This document shows positions 35,083 through 43,823 of a stretch of DNA of 51,058 nt, one piece after another; the stretch's first letter is position 1, and the number at the start of each line of letters is the position of its first letter. The position numbers were made by a program, and so were the translations under genes. The notes beneath the pieces were generated by a model. That model was not told where the DNA came from and did no database searches. It worked only from the letters and a program-made list of their open reading frames with translations. This DNA is from G963674505 sp964575975 (GTDB taxonomy: Bacteria; Desulfobacterota; Desulfobacteria; Desulfobacterales; SKZT01). The stretch is taken from contig CAZNTU010000013.1 of NCBI GenBank assembly GCA_964575975.1, positions 1-51,058 on the forward strand, written 5' to 3'.

Positions 35083-36300
35083 ATGATTGTCATTTGCGAG
35101 GAATGCGGTAAAAAGTACAGGCTCGATCCTTCGAAAATCAAGGGCAAGGGAGTAAAATTCAAGTGCAAGTCCTGCGATCATACAATCACTGTTTTCAACC
35201 AAGAAGCCGCACCCCCGGCCGAGGTCGTTTCCATTTTCGATTCGGCGGTCGAGGAAGCGGTCCTGCCGGACTCCAAAGAAAAGAGCCGCACCGACGCTCC
35301 CGACGAGGAACTTTCGGCGCTGGAATCGAAATCGACCGATGACGGCAAGAAACTTGCGTTTTCGAAACAGGCGAAAAGCGGGTCGGCGGATATGCTCCGA
35401 AAATCCTCCGGCATTGGAATTCGTACGAAAATGTTCGTTCTTTTTCTTATCATACCGATCTCGATCATTACTGCGGCAAGCTACCTCTATTTGGACAGAC
35501 TGACGGGGCTTTCCGCTTCCCTGATTGACAAGAGTACCGGCCTGGTCAAGGAAATATCCAAAACGGTAATCGACGACACCGCTCGCGCCATAGCGCTGCA
35601 ATGCGGCCTTTACCTCGACTTCCACCCCGATCTGACCCCCGAATTGTTCGACACGGACTTCACTTTCAAGCGACTTGCGCAGAAAAAAGTCGGCCTCACG
35701 GGATATACATTTTTGTTTTCTTCCGGAGACGGCTCATCCCCATCGACCATTTTGGTGCATCCCCGCCCTAACATTGTCGGCGAACCCCTCTCCAAAATTA
35801 TGAAGGAAGAATTGGGCGGCAACTACTCGACTTTCGAAAGCATTGTCGCTCCGGTGGAAACGGGGCAGAAACTCGAATCGGCAGGCTTTTATTTGCAGAA
35901 AGACCTTGAAGGCAAGCTCCGCCAAAAGTATATCGCCGTCACCCCAATCGAAGAAACGAATTTGTTCGTCGCCGCCACCACTTACATCGACGAGTTCACG
36001 CTCCCGGTTTCGAACCTCGAAAAGGACGCGTTGAGAACAACAGAAAAAACCCGCACCTTCATTATCTTTATATTGGCCGGCGCGTTGGTTCTTATCGGGC
36101 TTGTCGTTTCTTTCTACAGCACGAGCCTGTCGGGCAGGATTAGAAAATTGACCGACATTGCCAACCATATCAGCGTCGGCGAACTTGACAAGGAAATTCC
36201 CGTCAAATCCGGCGATGAAATCGGCGCTTTGGCGGATGCTATCGCGAGGATGCAGGACAGCATCAGGCTTTCAATCGCAAGACTCAGGAAGAAACGATAA
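35083..36300 (+). CDS. Zinc-ribbon/Cache/HAMP membrane receptor without output domain
   Basis: A 405-residue protein with an unusual layout. A cytosolic zinc ribbon (Cys5, Cys8, Cys28, Cys31; MJ0042-like), an acidic linker, TM1 (about 115-137), a periplasmic Cache-type sensor (about 140-320), TM2 (about 325-346), and a HAMP domain to the end (KLTDIANHISVGELDKEI). There is no kinase, cyclase or methyl-accepting domain after HAMP. A signal might leave through partner proteins in this cluster, such as the following PAS/HisKA protein. It starts ATG with AGGAG nearby, 85 bases after the previous gene. Confidence 0.8.
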   Translation: MIVICEECGKKYRLDPSKIKGKGVKFKCKSCDHTITVFNQEAAPPAEVVSIFDSAVEEAVLPDSKEKSRTDAPDEELSALESKSTDDGKKLAFSKQAKSGSADMLRKSSGIGIRTKMFVLFLIIPISIITAASYLYLDRLTGLSASLIDKSTGLVKEISKTVIDDTARAIALQCGLYLDFHPDLTPELFDTDFTFKRLAQKKVGLTGYTFLFSSGDGSSPSTILVHPRPNIVGEPLSKIMKEELGGNYSTFESIVAPVETGQKLESAGFYLQKDLEGKLRQKYIAVTPIEETNLFVAATTYIDEFTLPVSNLEKDALRTTEKTRTFIIFILAGALVLIGLVVSFYSTSLSGRIRKLTDIANHISVGELDKEIPVKSGDEIGALADAIARMQDSIRLSIARLRKKR

Positions 36301-36332
36301 AATCCGGAAGTTATGAACTCAGGAGCGACATC

Positions 36333-37346
36333 ATGGTTGTCATACCGAAAAAAAACGCCATATTCCAAAATCTGAACAGCTATTACATTAACATCCCGAA
36401 GCTGATCGAACATTTTCAGGGTGAATTAGGCGCCGGAAGCCTGCATTTCAAATCCACCATTTACGAGGGAGTGATATTTTTCGACGCGGAAAACATTTTG
36501 AATGGGTTCTATCTCGGGCAAAACGGCCAGATGGTGGAGATGCGCATGGACAGGCTCTTGGAAGAAACAGCCTTGAGCAATTTCCTTCTGAGTGTCTACC
36601 CCATGAACCCCGAAAACATTTATTTCTGGTCCCAAATTCCCAAAGCGAAACGCATCTACAAGGATTTGTCCTCCGAATTTACGGCGCTTCGAGGATTGGC
36701 AAATAAAATGAGCGCCGAAAAACTTACCGGATATATCGACGCGACAATCGGAGACAAGCTCTCCGGAGCGTTGATATTTTTCAAAAACGGGGAAAACTTA
36801 GGCGGGGCCTATTCTTGGAGCAACGGCGAGTTGGACTCCAAAAAGGAAAACTTCGAAAGACTGATCAACGAAGCCGAAAACCACGGGGCCGTATTTCACG
36901 TTTTCAAAATCGATCTTCAGAAACTATTCTCTAAAAAAGAACTTCCTTCCGACAAAGAAGACGGCGCGATCAAAACCGATAATGGAGAATTGCCGGGAAT
37001 CGCCGATGTCCTTATTATCTTGGAAGGTCTGTTGAACATCTTCGAGAGGGTCGTAATCACGAATAAAAGAATCAAGGAAAATTTTTCCGTGCTTCTGAAA
37101 AAAAAATTTGTTCAGAAAATTGGCAGCTACGATTTTCTGGACCCGTTTGCCGCCGAATTCGAATATGTGAACCGAAAAGTCGTTTTCAACGGCAGCGCCG
37201 GAAGCAGGGAATTGGCCCAAGGGGTGGCCGAGTCGGTCGCGGAGTTGGCCGAGGAGCTTGGAGTCTTGCGGGATTTGAAAAAAGAGACCGCGCCATGGTC
37301 CGAGAAACATAGCCGCGACCTTTCTCTATTGAAACTCGAAATCTAA
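36333..37346 (+). CDS. Conserved signalling-cluster protein of unknown function
   Basis: A 337-residue protein with two similar PATAN-like segments: a first with LIEHFQGELGAGSLHF and GVIFFDAENILNGFYLG, and a second with AEKLTGYIDATIGDKL and LSGALIFFKNGENLGGAYSW. Both are strand-rich ('L-x-G-x-I-F-F-x-x-G') like DUF4388 domains. It is 33 bases after the receptor gene with GGAG about 9 bases before the ATG. I believe similar proteins occur by MglA genes in delta-proteobacteria, but this is memory only. Confidence 0.65.
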   Translation: MVVIPKKNAIFQNLNSYYINIPKLIEHFQGELGAGSLHFKSTIYEGVIFFDAENILNGFYLGQNGQMVEMRMDRLLEETALSNFLLSVYPMNPENIYFWSQIPKAKRIYKDLSSEFTALRGLANKMSAEKLTGYIDATIGDKLSGALIFFKNGENLGGAYSWSNGELDSKKENFERLINEAENHGAVFHVFKIDLQKLFSKKELPSDKEDGAIKTDNGELPGIADVLIILEGLLNIFERVVITNKRIKENFSVLLKKKFVQKIGSYDFLDPFAAEFEYVNRKVVFNGSAGSRELAQGVAESVAELAEELGVLRDLKKETAPWSEKHSRDLSLLKLEI

Positions 37347-37370
37347 TTCGACGACGATTCGTTTTCGCAC

Positions 37371-38087
37371 ATGTGCGATCTTCTATCCCAAATAGTCGGA
37401 GACCAATCCTCCAGGTGGCACGCTCAATTTTTAGACAACCTTCCGGTCGGCGTCTATCGCTCCACTGTGGAGGGAAGATTCGCCTTTTGCAATAAAACCC
37501 TGGCGAAAATCTTAGGGTATCCGTCCTCCAAGGAATTGTTCGAGGTTCCGATTATTCAACTCTATCGACGCAAACATGATCGTGGAAAATTCATCCAGGA
37601 AATAATTAAAAACGCCCGCGCCGAAAGCTATAAACTCGACCTGAAAAAAAAAGACGATACGCCGGTCGAAGTGACAGTAACATCCCGCGCGGTTTTCGAC
37701 GACGAAGGACTTTTGGTTTTTATCGACGGTATCGTGGAGCAATTCGTCCATGAAAACGCAAACGGCTCCAAAGCCTATTCCGAACAAGCTGCCGCGCAGG
37801 ACCGGGAGGACCTATACCAATCAATGACAAAATTCGAAGGGGTCAAGGAAATGGCCGGGGGCATTTCCCACAGGCTGAATCAGCCTTTAACCATTATTAA
37901 CAATATCTTGAGCGAAATTTTATCGGAATTCGACAACACCGAAAAAAACTATCGGAAAATACTGAAAGTCCAAAAACAGATATTCAAAATCAACGATATC
38001 GCCAAAAAAATCGGAAACATAAAAAAATACCAGGCAGTGGATTACGTTGCCGGCATTAAAATAGTCGATATCGACAAAGCCATTTGA
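37371..38087 (+). CDS. PAS/HisKA protein lacking the ATPase domain
   Basis: A 238-residue protein: PAS domain (about 18-125) with VGVYRSTVEGRFAFCNK, then a HisKA-type helix pair with the phospho-accepting His167 in GGISHRLNQPLTI. After that the frame ends with two helices, and no N, G1, F or G2 boxes follow. It therefore cannot autophosphorylate alone. It could act as a phosphotransfer or dimerisation partner for a kinase elsewhere. A receiver protein follows at 38121. Confidence 0.75.
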   Translation: MCDLLSQIVGDQSSRWHAQFLDNLPVGVYRSTVEGRFAFCNKTLAKILGYPSSKELFEVPIIQLYRRKHDRGKFIQEIIKNARAESYKLDLKKKDDTPVEVTVTSRAVFDDEGLLVFIDGIVEQFVHENANGSKAYSEQAAAQDREDLYQSMTKFEGVKEMAGGISHRLNQPLTIINNILSEILSEFDNTEKNYRKILKVQKQIFKINDIAKKIGNIKKYQAVDYVAGIKIVDIDKAI

Positions 38088-38120
38088 TCGTGAACAGGAA
38101 ACTTTCTCAGGGGTGACGCG

Positions 38121-39176
38121 ATGATTAAAAAGGTACTGATCGTCGATGACGACCAGGAAATGCTTTTGGCCTTGAAGGAAGGCTTGGAGAAATACGACGA
38201 CACGTTTTCGGTTCTCATGGCGGGAGACGGTACGATAGCCGTCGAAAAATTGAAACAAAACACCGTTTCCCTGGTGGTGACCGACTTGAAAATGCCGCTT
38301 ATGGATGGTTTCTCGTTGCTGGCCCACGTGATGGAAAAATATCCGGGCATTCCCGTAATCATCATTACTGGCTACAGCACGCCGGAAATGGAGAGATTGG
38401 CGGCCAAAGGGGGGGCCGTTGGCTACATTGAAAAACCCTTCATGATAAACCATCTCGCCAAACAAATAATGGAGACCCTTCGAAAAGAGTCCGACGGGGG
38501 GACGCTTCACAACGTTTCCTCCGGAATGTTTCTGCAACTCATGGAAATGGAGCAGAAAACCTGCACGATCCGCATCTACGATAAAAAAACGGGCAAGCAG
38601 GGCATTCTCTTTTTCAATAAGGGAGTGCTCATGGATGCTAGAATGAATTCGTTGTCAGGCGAAGAAGCCGCGTATAGTATATTTTCCTGGGACGAGATCA
38701 ATATCTTCATTCAAAACGAATGCCAGACGAAGCACAAGAATATTCGGAAAGATTTGCAGGCGATCCTCTTGGAAGCCATGCGACGCAAAGACGAGGGAAA
38801 GGTTGACGAACCCGACGAACCTTGGAAATCGACCGAAAACGAACCTTCTCCCCTGCCGGCATTTTCCCAAAGCGGCGGCGAGACCGCCGCTGTTTCCGCA
38901 GACATCGATTCCGTGAAAAAGCGACTGAAACAAGCGGCCGGAGACAGGTGCGGAATGGAGGACGTTTACCACGACAATTCCTGGAACGATTTCATCGAAA
39001 TTTTAAAAAGGGCCGGGGAACTGTTCGATGCAGGCCCCTTCAAGCTCTCCTATGTAGACAGGGGCGACGCCGAAGATTTCATTCTTCTGCCGGGCGAACA
39101 GACGACGGTAATCACAGTAAACCCCAAATGCCCCCGAGACAGATTGGTACAGGCCCTTGCTCCCAAAAACGAATAA
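38121..39176 (+). CDS. Receiver/PATAN fusion protein
   Basis: A 351-residue protein. The receiver domain (1-122) is intact: acidic DDD at 9-11, phospho-Asp55 (VTDLKM), Thr83/Lys105. A PATAN/DUF4388 domain follows (about 128-220; NVSSGMFLQLMEMEQK, GILFFNKGVLMDA). Then there is an acidic Pro-rich linker and a C-terminal domain with no recognised family. This is the probable target of phosphorylation in the cluster. AGGGGTG stands 8 bases before the ATG. Confidence 0.85.
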   Translation: MIKKVLIVDDDQEMLLALKEGLEKYDDTFSVLMAGDGTIAVEKLKQNTVSLVVTDLKMPLMDGFSLLAHVMEKYPGIPVIIITGYSTPEMERLAAKGGAVGYIEKPFMINHLAKQIMETLRKESDGGTLHNVSSGMFLQLMEMEQKTCTIRIYDKKTGKQGILFFNKGVLMDARMNSLSGEEAAYSIFSWDEINIFIQNECQTKHKNIRKDLQAILLEAMRRKDEGKVDEPDEPWKSTENEPSPLPAFSQSGGETAAVSADIDSVKKRLKQAAGDRCGMEDVYHDNSWNDFIEILKRAGELFDAGPFKLSYVDRGDAEDFILLPGEQTTVITVNPKCPRDRLVQALAPKNE

Positions 39177-39191
39177 CCTCTCCAATTTTCA

Positions 39192-39560
39192 ATGTGCATA
39201 ATGAAAGAATTATTCGAAGACATTTTGGAAATCGACAGCGTCGAAGGTGTAATCCTCGTTTCTTTTGACGGAGAAGTGGTATTCCGGGGATTCGTACGGG
39301 AAATCATAGAAAATGCCGAGAAGAATCCAAAAATGTTGTGGGCGGTTCTTGTGGACGCATTGAACGGCATCAGGGAGGTCGATGCCGTTTTCGAAAACCG
39401 CCGGCTTTACATCCGAAGAACGGATTCCGGATATTTTATGGTGATAATGGAAATCTACGCGCCCATTGCCATGGTCAGGCTTCATTCCGACATACTCGTT
39501 CCGAAGCTGAAAAAGAAAAAAGCCTCCAAGGGATTAATGGGATTCTTCAAAAAGAATTGA
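39192..39560 (+). CDS. Small roadblock-like protein
   Basis: A 122-residue protein with LFEDILEIDSVEGVILVSFDGEVVF, which matches the first helix-strand pair of roadblock/LC7 domains, followed by helices, strands and a basic tail. The frame has two ATG codons (39192 and 39201) without a clear ribosome site, so the start is uncertain. It is the last gene of the MglA cluster. Confidence 0.55.
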   Translation: MCIMKELFEDILEIDSVEGVILVSFDGEVVFRGFVREIIENAEKNPKMLWAVLVDALNGIREVDAVFENRRLYIRRTDSGYFMVIMEIYAPIAMVRLHSDILVPKLKKKKASKGLMGFFKKN

Positions 39561-39607
39561 ACGGCGATTTCACAATGAGGTGAATGTCGAAACGACGATA
39601 GTCCCTT

Positions 39608-40981
39608 TCAATTGTTCAGGCTGTGGATAGGCGCTGGAATCAAACCTCCCATCCTGATAAAACGGTTGTCCCCCAAGCCGTTGTTGACCGGCATGATGAC
39701 CGATCGCCCCAACAATCCTCCGAAATATGCGTTGTCCCCGGCCTTTTTGCCGGGAACGGGAATGATACGGGTCGCCGTGGTCTTCCTGTTTATCACCCCG
39801 ATCGCCATTTCGTCGGCGATTATGGCAGCCAAGGTTTCCACCGAAGTGTCGCCCGGAATCGCCACCATGTCCAATCCGACGGAACACACGCTGGTTATCG
39901 CCTCCAGTTTTTCAATGGATAAATAACCGGCGGCGGCGGATTCCGATATGTTCAAGTCCTCGCTGACGGGGATGAACGCGCCGCTTAGTCCGCCCACTTT
40001 CGAGCTTGCGAACGCGCCGCCTTTTTTGATTGCGTCGTTCAAAAGAGCCAGGGCAGCCGTTGTTCCAGGAACTCCGATGCTTTTCAAGCCAAGGCTTTGA
40101 AAAATCTCTCCCACGCTGTCTCCCACGTTGGGCGTGGGCGCAAGCGACAGGTCCACCACTCCGAATTTTATGTTGAGCGCCTCGGCCACTTCCCTTCCGA
40201 TCAGCTCCCCTACCCTCGTAACCTTGTACGCCGTTGTTTTAATCAAGTCCGAAATTTGGCCGAGATCCATGGTGGAATCAGCCTCCAGCGCCCGGTCGAT
40301 AGCCTTTTTAACGACTCCTGGCCCGCTGACTCCCACGTTGATCACCGCATCGGGCTCTCCTATTCCCAAGTACGCCCCGGCCATGAAAGGGACATCCTGC
40401 GGAATATTGGCGAACACGCAAAGCTTGGCCGCCGCGATGCCGTCGCGGTCGGCCGACAGGCTGGCCGCTTCCTTGATGGCTTTCGCCATCAGGTAAACGG
40501 CGTCGACGTTTATGCCCGCCCTAGTGGAGGCAACGTTCACGGAGGCGCAAACCCTGTCCGTTTCCACCAACGCGTGCGGGATGGCCTCTATCAAAGCCCT
40601 GTCGCCCTTTGCAATGCCCTTTTGCACGAGCGCCGAGAACCCGCCGATGAAATCCACCTCCACGTCGGCTGCGGCCGTATTCATCGTATGGGCTACCTGC
40701 ACCAGTTCCGACGACGAAAACGGCGCCCCGATCACAGCAACGGGACTGATCGAAATTCTCTTGTTCACGACCGGAATCCCGAATTTTTCGCCGATCTCGT
40801 TGCATGTGCGGACCAGCTTTTTAGCGGTCGTGGTAATGCGCCGATGAATGTTTTTCCGGAAAGTTTCCAGGTTGTGGCTCGCGCAGTCGGTCAAGTTGAT
40901 CCCCAACGTCACCGTACGGACGTCCAGATGCTCGTTCTCGAGCATTTCCAATGTCGATAGAATTTCTCTCTCGGTAAGCAT
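39608..40981 (-). CDS. UPF0210 (DUF711/PFL-like) family protein
   Basis: A 457-residue member of UPF0210, related to the pyruvate formate-lyase fold but without its glycyl radical loop. Hallmarks: TVTLGINLTDCA, INKRISISPVAVIGAP-like start (here VVNKRISISP), VNVASTRAGINVDAV and NVGVSGPGVVKKAI. Function not established. It follows the double-ACT gene by 19 bases on the minus strand; this adjacency is common across bacteria. Confidence 0.9.
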   Translation of the reverse strand: MLTEREILSTLEMLENEHLDVRTVTLGINLTDCASHNLETFRKNIHRRITTTAKKLVRTCNEIGEKFGIPVVNKRISISPVAVIGAPFSSSELVQVAHTMNTAAADVEVDFIGGFSALVQKGIAKGDRALIEAIPHALVETDRVCASVNVASTRAGINVDAVYLMAKAIKEAASLSADRDGIAAAKLCVFANIPQDVPFMAGAYLGIGEPDAVINVGVSGPGVVKKAIDRALEADSTMDLGQISDLIKTTAYKVTRVGELIGREVAEALNIKFGVVDLSLAPTPNVGDSVGEIFQSLGLKSIGVPGTTAALALLNDAIKKGGAFASSKVGGLSGAFIPVSEDLNISESAAAGYLSIEKLEAITSVCSVGLDMVAIPGDTSVETLAAIIADEMAIGVINRKTTATRIIPVPGKKAGDNAYFGGLLGRSVIMPVNNGLGDNRFIRMGGLIPAPIHSLNN

Positions 40982-41000
40982 GTCGCGCTTCCTCGCCGCT

Positions 41001-41555
41001 TTATATTCTGTTGATCATTTCGAAAATCTTGCGATGCTGGATACTGATGTCCAATCCCAGTTCTCCGGCCTTTTTCCTCAAATCAGCTTCAAAGGCTTTC
41101 TGGTCTATTTTCCACGGGATATCCACCTCGTAGATCATGATGTTCTTGTTGGGATCGTCCCCTCCCTTGAACACTGCGGAAAGGTTGGTCACGTTGACCC
41201 CGTGCTGCGCCATCACCCCCGTGATCGCCGCCACGAGCCCCTTTCTGTCGGGTCCTTTCGTGGTAACGACGAACGGTTCGCTTGCCGGGACTTGGTATAC
41301 GGGCACGTCGGACCGGACCGGCTTTGCGAACACATAAAGGTTCAATTCGGACAGCGCTTCGTCCAATCGCAGGTTCAATTCCTCCGCAGACAACTCCTCG
41401 GGCGTTGAAGCTATGAAAACCCCCGCGAATTCGGATTGCAAAATCGTCTGGGTGACATTTTCCAGATTGCAGCCCTGCTCGAACAGCACCCTCGTCGTCG
41501 CGGCCAAAATTCCGGGCCTGTCGTGGCCCAGAACCGAAATGATCACTTTATTCAT
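41001..41555 (-). CDS. Double ACT-domain protein (GcvR/UPF0237-like)
   Basis: A 184-residue protein of two ACT domains: VLGHDRPGILAATTRVLF near the N-terminus and TTKGPDRKGLVAAITGVM near residue 98. It resembles the glycine cleavage repressor GcvR or the UPF0237 proteins encoded next to UPF0210. A small-molecule (amino acid) sensor role is likely from the family. Gene order ACT then UPF0210 with a 19-base gap implies an operon. Confidence 0.88.
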   Translation of the reverse strand: MNKVIISVLGHDRPGILAATTRVLFEQGCNLENVTQTILQSEFAGVFIASTPEELSAEELNLRLDEALSELNLYVFAKPVRSDVPVYQVPASEPFVVTTKGPDRKGLVAAITGVMAQHGVNVTNLSAVFKGGDDPNKNIMIYEVDIPWKIDQKAFEADLRKKAGELGLDISIQHRKIFEMINRI

Positions 41556-41689
41556 TGAAACTCCCGTTTCGTTTGCGCATCAAACAAATTTTCTTCTTTA
41601 CACCATAACATCAATGGGATTCAAGAGACATTTGTTTTGGTTTGTCACGGCTGAAAGTCACGAGGAAGGAAAACGAACCGGGGTATTTT

Positions 41690-42043
41690 CTACCAATAGC
41701 CGTCGAGCCCTCTCAGGCCGTTCATGTAAAGGCGTCCGCACGAAACGAAAAGCGAGCGTTTGGTCGAAAGAACGGGAAGGTCGTAAGACTTTGCCATTTC
41801 CAATACGCTTTCGTCCGGGACCTTGCCCCGTACGAAAACCACCGCGCTGATATCCATGATCGTGCAAATACGAACCACGTCCACAGTGGTCAAACCCGTC
41901 AACAAAACCGCCCCCTTGGCCGTCGCCTGGAGCACGTCCTCCATCAAATCCGCCGCCCCTGCGGCAAACAAATCCTCTTCCAACTTGTGCTCGCCGTAGA
42001 GCACCCTTGCATCCAGGATTTTTCCGATCTCGGAAATCTTCAT
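41690..42043 (-). CDS. DRTGG-domain protein
   Basis: A 117-residue stand-alone DRTGG domain, the fold found beside HPr kinase and in CBS/phosphotransacetylase proteins. It has KISEIGKILDARVLYGEH, AAGAADLMEDVLQAT, LLTGLTTVDVVR and LSTKRSLFVSCGRLY. The start at 42043 has AGAGG about 5 bases upstream. The biochemical role is unknown. Confidence 0.85.
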   Translation of the reverse strand: MKISEIGKILDARVLYGEHKLEEDLFAAGAADLMEDVLQATAKGAVLLTGLTTVDVVRICTIMDISAVVFVRGKVPDESVLEMAKSYDLPVLSTKRSLFVSCGRLYMNGLRGLDGYW

Positions 42044-42195
42044 TCGACCTCTTTTCGATATAAACTTTTTTCGATTACAACCAATCCGCAGTTTCAAGAA
42101 ATCGAATATATAATATCGGATGCGCCAAGATCAACAAAATATTAGAACCAAGCCCAAGTTCTCGCATTATTTGCTCCAAAAAAAGCATCATTCAA

Positions 42196-42245
42196 TTGAC
42201 TAAAACCTACAAATCCAATATGATCCAGTTTGCATGAACAAACTG
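42196..42245 (+). promoter_or_regulatory. Sigma-70-type promoter with overlapping dyad for the efflux operon
   Basis: TTGACT (42196-42201), a 17-base spacer, TATGAT (42219-42224). Immediately after the -10 box lies a 7-bp perfect dyad CAGTTTG-catgaa-CAAACTG (42226-42245), covering the expected start site. This is where a TetR- or MarR-type repressor would bind. No regulator gene is adjacent, so the regulator would act in trans. Confidence 0.6.
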
Positions 42246-42305
42246 TAGACGAAAGGCAAAGCCGCATTGCCGCCGCAACACAGGCTGTTTTCCGAATTGG
42301 ACGAA

Positions 42306-43823
42306 ATGAAATCGAACATCCAAACCGCTTCTTTTTCTCTGCTTTTCATCCTTCTTTTTTTATTGTCGATGACCTCGGGATGCCGAACAGGCGGAACATA
42401 TATCCACGATGCCGTCCGCAAGGAATACGCTTGTTCGAGCATCGGCCATCATCCTTCCGATGCCGGAATCGGCACGAGGGAAAAAATAGGCGACAGCCCC
42501 GTCAGTCTCCAAGATGCGATCCGAATCGCGATCACCCACAATCCGGACAAGAAAATGGCGCTCGCCCGAATCGGACAAGCCGAAGCCGAATCGCGCATGG
42601 CGATCGTCCCCTTTTATCCTTCGTTCGGCTTCTACACGGAATATTTGGAGGGAGACGCCCCCTCGGCGTACCTGTTCAAAAAAATCGACCAGAGGGAACT
42701 CCCCCCCGACGCCGACTTCAACGATCCCGGAAAAATAAGGAATTTCGAATCGGGCGCGACGGCCCGTCTCAACCTGTACAACGGCGGACGGGATTGTCTC
42801 GGCCGTATGATCGCCGAAACCGGCGAAACCATTTCCCGTCTCGACCTCCAAGCGGTCGAAAACACGCTGGTCGCTTCTGTCATCGAAACTTACTGCAACG
42901 CTCTGGCGGCAAAATCCTTCATAGAAATCGCCGACGAATCCATGGAAACGGTCGAGACGCAACTGCGAATTATGGAAGTCCGATATCGCGCGGGCGGAGC
43001 GCTGAAATCGGACATCCTGTCCTTGGAGGTCAGGTCGGCCGAGGCCAAGGAGGAGGCGGTGGTCGCACGAAACAACCATCAAAAGACGCTTTCCGCTTTG
43101 GCCGCGCTTATGGGGATAGACCCCGAGCCGCCCCTCCTTCTCGATGAAAACGTACTCGTGTCGCCCCGCCTTCCCGAACACTATCCGGGCGGAATCGCCA
43201 TGGCACTGGACCGGCGTCCCGAACTTCTCAAAGTCCGCCGACAGGTCGTCCAGTCCCGTATGAAAATCGACCGGGTCCGCGCAGAATATTTGCCCCGCGT
43301 CGATCTGAAAGGCAAATATTACCTCGACGACGAAAACCTCGGGTACGACCTGGGAAGGGACAACTGGACAGTCGGCGTGGTTCTCGATTGGGATATTTTC
43401 ACCGGTTTTTCCACCGAATCGGAACTCTCCAAGGCGGAATCCGCGTTGGAGGAAATGCTGGCGGCCGACAGGAAGACGACTTTGTCGGTCAAAACCGACG
43501 TCAAAAACGCCTATCTCGACGCCGACTCCGCGCGAGCAAGGTTCGCATCGGCCGAGGCAAGCGTCGCCGCAGCGGAGGAATCGCTCGAGCTGGTCAAGAG
43601 GCAGTACGAAGGAGGATCGGCCACGATCGCCCGCTATCTCCAGGCGGAACTGGACCGAAACCGCGCCCGCGTCCGCGCGACCGCCGCGTATTACGACAGG
43701 GAAAAGGCGGTGGCGAACATCGGGAGGGCAGTGGGCTACTGGGCGACGGAACGGCCCGAATCCAACATGTTTCCGAAATTCGACGAAACCGAAGACAAGA
43801 CCGAAAGCGAAAAAACACCATGA
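42306..43823 (+). CDS. TolC-family outer-membrane efflux lipoprotein
   Basis: A 505-residue OEP-family protein. With the start at ATG 42306 it has a lipoprotein signal (lipobox MTSGC, Cys26); an upstream TTG at 42267 would precede the signal with a polar stretch. The TolC alpha/beta pattern is visible in two halves: VSLQDAIRIAITHNPD, FYPSFGFY, then LYNGG, and EYLPRVDLKG with IFTGF. It is the first gene of the operon and overlaps the adaptor gene by ATGA (43820-43823). It forms the exit duct across the outer membrane. Confidence 0.9.
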   Translation: MKSNIQTASFSLLFILLFLLSMTSGCRTGGTYIHDAVRKEYACSSIGHHPSDAGIGTREKIGDSPVSLQDAIRIAITHNPDKKMALARIGQAEAESRMAIVPFYPSFGFYTEYLEGDAPSAYLFKKIDQRELPPDADFNDPGKIRNFESGATARLNLYNGGRDCLGRMIAETGETISRLDLQAVENTLVASVIETYCNALAAKSFIEIADESMETVETQLRIMEVRYRAGGALKSDILSLEVRSAEAKEEAVVARNNHQKTLSALAALMGIDPEPPLLLDENVLVSPRLPEHYPGGIAMALDRRPELLKVRRQVVQSRMKIDRVRAEYLPRVDLKGKYYLDDENLGYDLGRDNWTVGVVLDWDIFTGFSTESELSKAESALEEMLAADRKTTLSVKTDVKNAYLDADSARARFASAEASVAAAEESLELVKRQYEGGSATIARYLQAELDRNRARVRATAAYYDREKAVANIGRAVGYWATERPESNMFPKFDETEDKTESEKTP

